From a bacterium (GTDB lineage: Bacteria; JAMORN01), in NCBI GenBank assembly GCA_027063545.1, contig JAMORN010000254.1, positions 1 to 11,631 on the forward strand: a stretch of 11,631 bases of DNA. The letters run 5' to 3'. This document shows positions 7,801 to 11,631 of the stretch, in pieces. Under the pieces are notes generated by a model, which ran no database searches, was not told the DNA's origin, and saw only the letters and a list, made by a program, of their open reading frames with translations. The stretch's first letter is position 1, and each line of letters starts with the position of its first letter. A program made the translations under genes and the position numbers.

Positions 7801-8999
7801 ATAATAAAGATAAGGATCCAAAAGTTATTATAGCTCCTTATTTTCAAGAAATTTATAATGAAGTAATAAAAGGAGGTTTTGAAAGATTAGGATATAAAAT
7901 TATAATGCCAGAAAAACAAACAAAAGCTTCTATTGAAGAAGGACTTAAATATGTAAATAATGATATGTGTTATCCAGCAATAATAGCTATAGGAGATATT
8001 ATTTATCAATTAAAAAATTTAGATTTTAAACCTTCTGAGATTGCTGTAGGTTTAACAGAAACAGGAGGGCAGTGTAGAGCCTCTAATTACTCTTTACATT
8101 TAAAGAAAGCAATAGTAGAAGCAGGATTTGGGGATATACCAGTTGCTGTTTTAAATACAGCAGCAGGGAATGACGATTTTAAATTCAACAAACTAAGTCT
8201 ATTAAGAATTTTTTCTATAGGTTTTAATATAGCAGATGCAATTAATAGAATGAAATTGTCTACGAGACCTTATGAGAAAAATAAAGGAACAACAGATAAA
8301 TTAGTAAAAGAACTTTCAAAAGAACTTCAAAGTTATATGTTAGAAGGTGATTTAACACCTAGAGGAATGAAGAAATTCTTAAAAAAAGCAGTTAATGCTT
8401 TTAATGATGTGGATGTTTATAATAGGAAATTTGAGAGAGTAGGTATTGTTGGTGAAATATATTTAAAAACAAATGATTTTAGTAATAATTTTATTATTAG
8501 ATATTTAGAAAATAAAGGATATGAAGTAGAGCAACCTGGATTTATAAAATTTTTAGAGTCAGATTTTTTTTCAGTTATGTTTAATTTGAAAAATAATATA
8601 AGAAAGGAAATAAAAAAAATAATAACTACTTTTGCCATGAATCAAACAATGGATTTCTTTTTTAATATAGCAGATAAGGAGCTTCAATATTATAAAAGAT
8701 ATAGGAAAGAAGAACCTTTAAAAAATGTTATTAATGAGAATATAATAACGATGGCAATTCAATGTGGAGAAGCTTGGCTTTTACCTTTGGAAATTTCTGT
8801 AATGGCAAAGAAAGGGATAAAATATATAATTTCATTACAACCATGGGGATGTATATCTAATCATATTATAGCAAAAGGTATGGTTACTAAAATCAAAGAA
8901 ATATTTCCAGATATAAACTTCACCTATTTTGACTACGAAAGTAGTAGTACAAATGTTAATATTTTTAATAGATTAGAGTTGTTTTTGAGTATGAAGTAG
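4809..8999 (+). CDS. Giant acyl-CoA dehydratase activase-like protein with two ATPase domains, 1396 aa
   Basis: This is a BadF/BadG/BcrA/BcrD-type ASKHA ATPase of the HgdC family, in its long form. Classic HgdC uses ATP to push one low-potential electron from a [4Fe-4S] cluster, held between two subunits, into a 2-hydroxyacyl-CoA dehydratase. Here two ATPase domains occur in tandem. Domain 1 (about 1-270) has GIDLGSTTTK, IEIGGEDAK and cluster cysteines C124 and C163. Domain 2 (about 318-580) has GIDAGSTTTK, LDIGGQDIKA, C439 and C478. A C603-x2-C606-x3-C610-x18-C629 motif follows. Then comes a DUF2229-like region from about 672 (KVGIPLVLEIFEHFP), and a C-terminal part resembling COG3580/COG3581 with C723, C765, C935, C1054, C1089, C1319 and C1348. 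No frameshift is seen, and the length fits the long family form. The ribosome site is weak (GAGAG). No dehydratase gene is nearby, so its electron acceptor is unknown. It may carry it within its own C-terminal half. Confidence 0.9.
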   Translation: MRIGIDLGSTTTKVVIIDRNDNIIYKKYVKHNGYPIDVLLRILETVPSEIVVDREFSISITGSAGMGLSERAGFDFIQEVIALSKGVRKLYPNAEAIIEIGGEDAKFVYFSSSGVPEMRMNGSCAGGTGSFIDQMRVLLDVSYEELDEMAKHSTEELTIASRCGVFAKTDVQALLNQGKSKNDIAWAIFKAVALQYISTLIAGVEIKKDVIFAGGPLNFYSQLIRAFKELLKIGGEFILPKDANILVAYGAALSSDLSKRYTFESIIEKIRYSKSKIKIEPTLDPLFTNKKEYEEFKKRHEKNSIAYTKEISKDEPLFMGIDAGSTTTKLVIINEKKEIVGEFYKNNEGDPIGVVKEAFKKFKKYMHQVKSIFVTGYGEELIKQAFKLNGSIVETFAHYRAGLEFNKDIDFILDIGGQDIKAIKIVDGFIENIELNEACSSGTGSFIETFSKTMGFSLDEFVEKALFAKNPIDLGTRCTVFMNSKVKDALRDGYSPEDIAAGLSYSVVKNALYKVIRITDISQLGENILVQGGTFKNDAVLRAFEKLTGKNVIRVKEAHIMGAYGSAIYALEEYLKEGRKELFRFDEHILKEEIVKDKKTLTCKGCGNFCNVTMFIFNNGRKFYTGNKCERFFTNQDRAEIVEPNFFREKYRIFYEDVINDKTIVCDREKPKVGIPLVLEIFEHFPFYYYLFKKLGFRLEVSHWTTESIYQKGITSIVVDNICLPAKVVHGHIVNLIEKNVDFIFYPLVQYEEKQDKDALNAYNCPVVTGYPVVIDNVFHKKIKIEYPTVSFVDRKLLFKSLQNFFEKYGVKKGEFKKAFDFASQKERELRDKYLELGYQIIEKAKKENKPLIIIAGRPYHIDPFINKGIFDIVNSLGGYAISEEVAASLYKGDLSPVVALTQWTYHNRMYKSVLWARQFDYKKVAVLQVTSFGCGPDAVTVDEMKGLAREGGILYMNIKIDEMVNLGAVKIRLKSLFYTLNSGHKLTPKKRKVARRYNKDKDPKVIIAPYFQEIYNEVIKGGFERLGYKIIMPEKQTKASIEEGLKYVNNDMCYPAIIAIGDIIYQLKNLDFKPSEIAVGLTETGGQCRASNYSLHLKKAIVEAGFGDIPVAVLNTAAGNDDFKFNKLSLLRIFSIGFNIADAINRMKLSTRPYEKNKGTTDKLVKELSKELQSYMLEGDLTPRGMKKFLKKAVNAFNDVDVYNRKFERVGIVGEIYLKTNDFSNNFIIRYLENKGYEVEQPGFIKFLESDFFSVMFNLKNNIRKEIKKIITTFAMNQTMDFFFNIADKELQYYKRYRKEEPLKNVINENIITMAIQCGEAWLLPLEISVMAKKGIKYIISLQPWGCISNHIIAKGMVTKIKEIFPDINFTYFDYESSSTNVNIFNRLELFLSMK

Positions 9000-9000
9000 G

Positions 9001-9024
9001 AATTTTTTTAACATCAAAAAAATT
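9001..9024. terminator. Possible bidirectional terminator hairpin between convergent genes
   Basis: A 9-base inverted repeat, AATTTTTTT and AAAAAAATT around a 6-base AACATC loop, lies in the 30-base gap between the convergent activase-like and HNH genes. The T-run and position suit a terminator used from both sides. The stem has no G-C pair, so it would be weak and could be chance in such AT-rich DNA. Confidence 0.35.
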
Positions 9025-9029
9025 ATAAA

Positions 9030-10634
9030 TTATTCTTGCAACATTTCCATTAAATTTATTGGTTTTGGTAATACTTGAAAGCCTTGAGGAGTTTTACCTG
9101 TTTCAAATATTGTTTGCCAATATTCATAATTTTGTTTTCCACCAAATACAGTATTGGAAAGTTCTTTATTCACCCATATAGGTAAATTTTTTAGATTTTT
9201 AATAAATATTTTTATTTTATCCCACAAAGGTTCTGGAAAATTATACTGAAATAATTTATTCTCATCAATAGGTTTTCCTTGCATTATAAAATAGTTTTTT
9301 ATTATTTGAGCAATATATTTTAACCAATTATAAATAATTTCTTCTTTACTCATTCTATAAGCTATTAGATGATCTTCTGGAATATTTTCTCCTTTTTGTA
9401 TTCTATGTTCAATTCTATATGTTCCAATATCTGGATCGAATTTCCCAATATATATTTCTTCTGCTATAATATTCATAAGTTTAAGTATTTGTTGTTTTTC
9501 TAATTCTCTTGGATTTTCTCCTTCTTCAAGTCTATAATTTATTGGTGTATGAAGAGTATCTCTATAGATAAAGAAAGAATAAAATGTTTTTTCAATAGTA
9601 CTGTAAGAAAGAGGTTTTTCTTTACCTCTTCCTCCGAAATCAATAAATTCTTTTAATTTATTTTCAGGATTATGAGTTATCCAATCTCTTATTGAGTCCA
9701 AAATATATTTTTTCATCTCTTTAGATTCACCTTTAAAATATTTTACTAAATCTGCTTCAGAAAAATTGTAATCGTCTTCTGGAAGACCACGTTCTTTTTT
9801 ATATCTCTCAACTCTTTCTATATAAAGTTGACTTCCAAGATGTCTTTGAACAGATTTATCAAAAGCTATTTGTCTTAATGTTGTTCCAGCATTTGTATTT
9901 GCAGTAAGAAGTATATCCAAATTTGGGTTTAAAAATATTCTTACAGGGAGTTCTCTTACATTTAATAAAATTTGAGCAGCTGCTTTATGTTGTCCATCAA
10001 AAATTTTTATTTCTGATGATCCACTTTGTGAGAAAATATATCCTAATGAAATATGTAATTGTGGACGTTTTAAAAAGAATTCTTTTATTAATTTAAAAAT
10101 GTTTTTGCCAATAGAACGTGGATTAATTCGTTCATCATGATAAAGATATTCAATTGGAAAAACACCAAAAAAATATTTAAAACCACTTAAGTTATCTTCA
10201 TATATTCTAGCCTCATATATTTTATTGTCTCCTATTTCAGAAAACGAATACTTTATTACCTCTCCTTCTATTTTAAATTTTAATCTATAGTTAGCCCCAT
10301 TATATTCTTTTAATATATCGCCAAGATTAGGTGCTTGTCCTTTTGTTTCTAATGTTTTTTCTGTTATTTTATTAAATTTATTTAATATTCTTGCAATTCT
10401 TAAATCAGCATCTTGTTTAGAGCGATTACATGAATAATGAGTTATTGCAAAGTTAGAAGGATCGTCTTTTCCCCCTAATTTTAATGGAATTACATGATCA
10501 ATATCTATAGAGTGAATATTTAAATCTATGGGTTCTTCACATATAAAACATTTATAATTTTGATTTTTTAATAAAGTTTTAATAAGATCGTTTCTTTCTT
10601 CTGATGATAATCTACTTAAATATAAAGATCCCAT
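9030..10634 (-). CDS. HNH nuclease fused to a DGQHR/ParB-like domain, 534 aa
   Basis: The N-terminal 75 residues form an HNH (beta-beta-alpha metal) nuclease. The pattern is C29-x2-C32 (YKCFICEEP), then DHVIPLKLGG with H47 as likely general base, N61, and THYSCNRSK, where H66-x2-C69 may complete the zinc site. A second conserved-looking core follows at about 150-270. Its KIFDGQHKAAAQILL (DGQHK, 213-217), then LPVRIFL and NTNAGTTLRQ, recall the DGQHR/DndB and DUF262 members of the ParB/sulfiredoxin-like fold. The C-terminal 270 residues are not recognised. In GmrSD/SspE-type restriction enzymes a DUF262 domain precedes a C-terminal HNH; here the order is reversed. It may be a stand-alone modification-sensing restriction nuclease, but no companion gene proves defence. 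ATG at 10634 follows AGGAGGG. It lies 38 bases downstream of the HD gene. Confidence 0.8.
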   Translation of the reverse strand: MGSLYLSRLSSEERNDLIKTLLKNQNYKCFICEEPIDLNIHSIDIDHVIPLKLGGKDDPSNFAITHYSCNRSKQDADLRIARILNKFNKITEKTLETKGQAPNLGDILKEYNGANYRLKFKIEGEVIKYSFSEIGDNKIYEARIYEDNLSGFKYFFGVFPIEYLYHDERINPRSIGKNIFKLIKEFFLKRPQLHISLGYIFSQSGSSEIKIFDGQHKAAAQILLNVRELPVRIFLNPNLDILLTANTNAGTTLRQIAFDKSVQRHLGSQLYIERVERYKKERGLPEDDYNFSEADLVKYFKGESKEMKKYILDSIRDWITHNPENKLKEFIDFGGRGKEKPLSYSTIEKTFYSFFIYRDTLHTPINYRLEEGENPRELEKQQILKLMNIIAEEIYIGKFDPDIGTYRIEHRIQKGENIPEDHLIAYRMSKEEIIYNWLKYIAQIIKNYFIMQGKPIDENKLFQYNFPEPLWDKIKIFIKNLKNLPIWVNKELSNTVFGGKQNYEYWQTIFETGKTPQGFQVLPKPINLMEMLQE

Positions 10635-10637
10635 ATT

Positions 10638-10644
10638 CCCTCCT
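10638..10644 (-). promoter_or_regulatory. Ribosome binding site of the HNH/DGQHR gene
   Basis: Read on the minus strand this is AGGAGGG, 3 bases before the ATG at 10634. It supports that start, and the strong site suggests translation independent of the HD gene upstream. Confidence 0.7.
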
Positions 10645-10672
10645 ATTTTACAATGACTTTTAGTAATATTAT

Positions 10673-11158
10673 CTACTTTCCCTTTATCTCCCTCAAAAAC
10701 TCTAAAGTTGCTACATACTTATCAATAAATGAAACAAGCCAACTCTCTTTATATTTAGGTATTAAATAAAATGTTAAAGGCCACATGTGTTTTAAAATAA
10801 TATCCTCTTCCAACTTACTTATAGAAAAATACTTTTTACTATTTTCTAAGGCAACCTTAGGATGCCAAAAACCATGAAATCTTTTTATCTTTCCTGTTTT
10901 AGGATCAATATATCCTTTTCTCCAATCATATAAAAAAAAATCATGAAGTATTGCGCCTCTTGTTAAAGCATATATATTCTTCCATTTTAATTTTTTACCT
11001 ATTAAATAGCTTATAAATGCTACTCTTCTTGAATGATGGTATATAGATCTATCATGATGTTTAATTTTTTTAGTTTTTATAAAAACCTGATTAGAGATTA
11101 TATCTTTTATTATTGGGAAGAATTCTTTTTTAGCTATAATAAACTTATTTTTATCCAC
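10673..11158 (-). CDS. HD-domain phosphohydrolase, 161 aa
   Basis: This is a small soluble metal-dependent HD-superfamily hydrolase, probably acting on a nucleotide or phosphoester. The metal ligands can be followed: H42 in YHHSRRVA, H72-D73 in GAILHDFFLYDW, then H95 and H99 in RFHGFWHPKVALE, H124 in ILKHMWPL and D146 in SFIDKYVA. The 'LHDFFLYDW ... HGFWHP ... ALENSKKYF ... PKYKESWLV' layout is, from memory, that of a short HD family common in Clostridia-like bacteria. I recall members adjacent to CmpB-like membrane genes, as here. The start is GTG at 11158, only 5 bases after the stop of the upstream gene. No Shine-Dalgarno sequence is visible, so translation may rely on coupling. An ATG at 11160 is out of frame, and the frame is closed by a stop just upstream, so no longer form is possible. 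Substrate unknown. Confidence 0.85.
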   Translation of the reverse strand: MDKNKFIIAKKEFFPIIKDIISNQVFIKTKKIKHHDRSIYHHSRRVAFISYLIGKKLKWKNIYALTRGAILHDFFLYDWRKGYIDPKTGKIKRFHGFWHPKVALENSKKYFSISKLEEDIILKHMWPLTFYLIPKYKESWLVSFIDKYVATLEFLREIKGK

Positions 11159-11163
11159 ATTTA

Positions 11164-11631
11164 TTATTTAATAATACTATTATAAATCTCTTTTATATTT
11201 TTATCTATAGTGTTTTTGATAGAAAGAACTTTATTTTTATGAGTTATATATTTATAGTAAATCACATCTTTATATTGATTTTTTAATCTTTGAACTTGAA
11301 TTTTATATTTTTCAATAGAATTATCCAAATTTAGCAATAAATAGAGTTGAGAGAATACGCCTTTTTTATTTAAGATATAGAGAGTAGTTATAATAGTATC
11401 AGATATCATATAGAAAGAAAGTAGAAAATTGAGAGAGATTATTTGATAGAAGTCTAAATATTGAATTATATTATTAATAAATGGATGAATAATTTTTAAA
11501 AGAATTATAGAAAGTACTGCCCAATATAGAGAATATAAAGCACATATCCTACCATGTAAATTTAGAAAACGATTGGAATAATCCCATAGTTTTATGTTAA
11601 AAATATTTTCTAATAAGAAAGCTCCGATATA
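11164..11631 (-). CDS. CmpB-like membrane protein (putative ABC-transporter type IV family), N-terminus cut by window edge
   Basis: The frame stays open from the stop at 11164 to the right edge (155 codons plus stop), so the ATG at 11409 is internal and not the real start. The visible part begins with YIGAFLLENIF and has KLWDYSNRFLNLHGRIC followed by SLYWAVLSIILLKIIHP. This 'WDYS--x-N-x-GRIC---S--W' signature is that of the CmpB family (PF06541 as I remember it), small integral membrane proteins named putative ABC transporter permeases on thin evidence. At least three membrane helices are visible. The C-terminal 50 residues are charged and may form a coiled, cytoplasmic tail (YKIQVQRLKNQYKD). 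It is the first visible gene of a leftward unit with the HD phosphohydrolase, with a 5-base gap. The true start lies outside the window. Role unknown. Confidence 0.78.
   Translation of the reverse strand, partial: YIGAFLLENIFNIKLWDYSNRFLNLHGRICALYSLYWAVLSIILLKIIHPFINNIIQYLDFYQIISLNFLLSFYMISDTIITTLYILNKKGVFSQLYLLLNLDNSIEKYKIQVQRLKNQYKDVIYYKYITHKNKVLSIKNTIDKNIKEIYNSIIK

Noticed and set aside
8417-8638. Minus-strand open frame of 73 codons that looks like a small membrane protein
   Set aside because: Fully inside the activase-like gene in antisense, with no ribosome site; hydrophobicity follows from the Lys/Asn-rich sense strand.
11164-11409. A complete 81-residue small gene starting at the ATG at 11409
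   Set aside because: The frame is open to the right edge and the upstream part carries the clear CmpB signature WDYS...GRIC, so the ATG is internal to a longer gene.
1-11631. CRISPR array, tRNA, rRNA, insertion sequence or prophage remnants
   Set aside because: No spaced direct repeats, cloverleaf-like sequences, transposase motifs or terminal inverted repeats were found on reading; gene-free gaps are too short to hold them.

Overview
The window is strongly AT-rich throughout, with AGA-type arginine codons preferred, dense gene packing and Shine-Dalgarno sites ahead of several genes. It looks like bacterial chromosome from an anaerobe: the largest gene encodes an oxygen-sensitive type of iron-sulfur ATPase of the 2-hydroxyacyl-CoA dehydratase activator family. 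The taxon cannot be fixed from this stretch. The unusual GlmU-type nucleotidyltransferase is a kind I associate with Bacteroidetes-like and deep candidate lineages, while the CmpB/HD pair on the right edge is a combination I associate with Firmicutes-like anaerobes. No rRNA, tRNA, CRISPR array or insertion sequence was seen, and no gene-free stretch exceeds about 105 bases.

Left block (1-3192, minus strand): a four-gene surface-polysaccharide operon, read from right to left. It starts with a fused sugar nucleotidyltransferase/left-handed beta-helix protein (alternative GlmU type). Two small hexapeptide-repeat acyltransferases follow, then a Wzx-type flippase cut by the left edge. The last three genes overlap by 1 and 8 bases. 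The likely logic is activation of an acylated amino sugar, further acylation of sugars, and export of the lipid-linked unit.

Middle block (3296-8999, plus strand): divergent from the first operon. It holds an aspartase/fumarase-superfamily lyase (473 aa, closest to aspartase by motif but with Glu where His or Gln is usual) and a 1396-aa multidomain acyl-CoA dehydratase activase-like protein. The latter has two complete ASKHA ATPase domains, a Cys4 motif and a long Cys-bearing C-terminal half. No hydroxyacyl-CoA dehydratase subunit gene is visible. Both could belong to amino-acid fermentation, but that link is inference.

Right block (9030-11631, minus strand, convergent with the middle block): a CmpB-like membrane protein cut by the right edge, then an HD-domain phosphohydrolase starting 5 bases after it with a GTG codon. 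A 534-aa protein follows that combines an N-terminal HNH nuclease with a DGQHR/ParB-like domain. The last is the best candidate here for something little described: a possible one-gene modification-sensing restriction or other DNA-processing enzyme.
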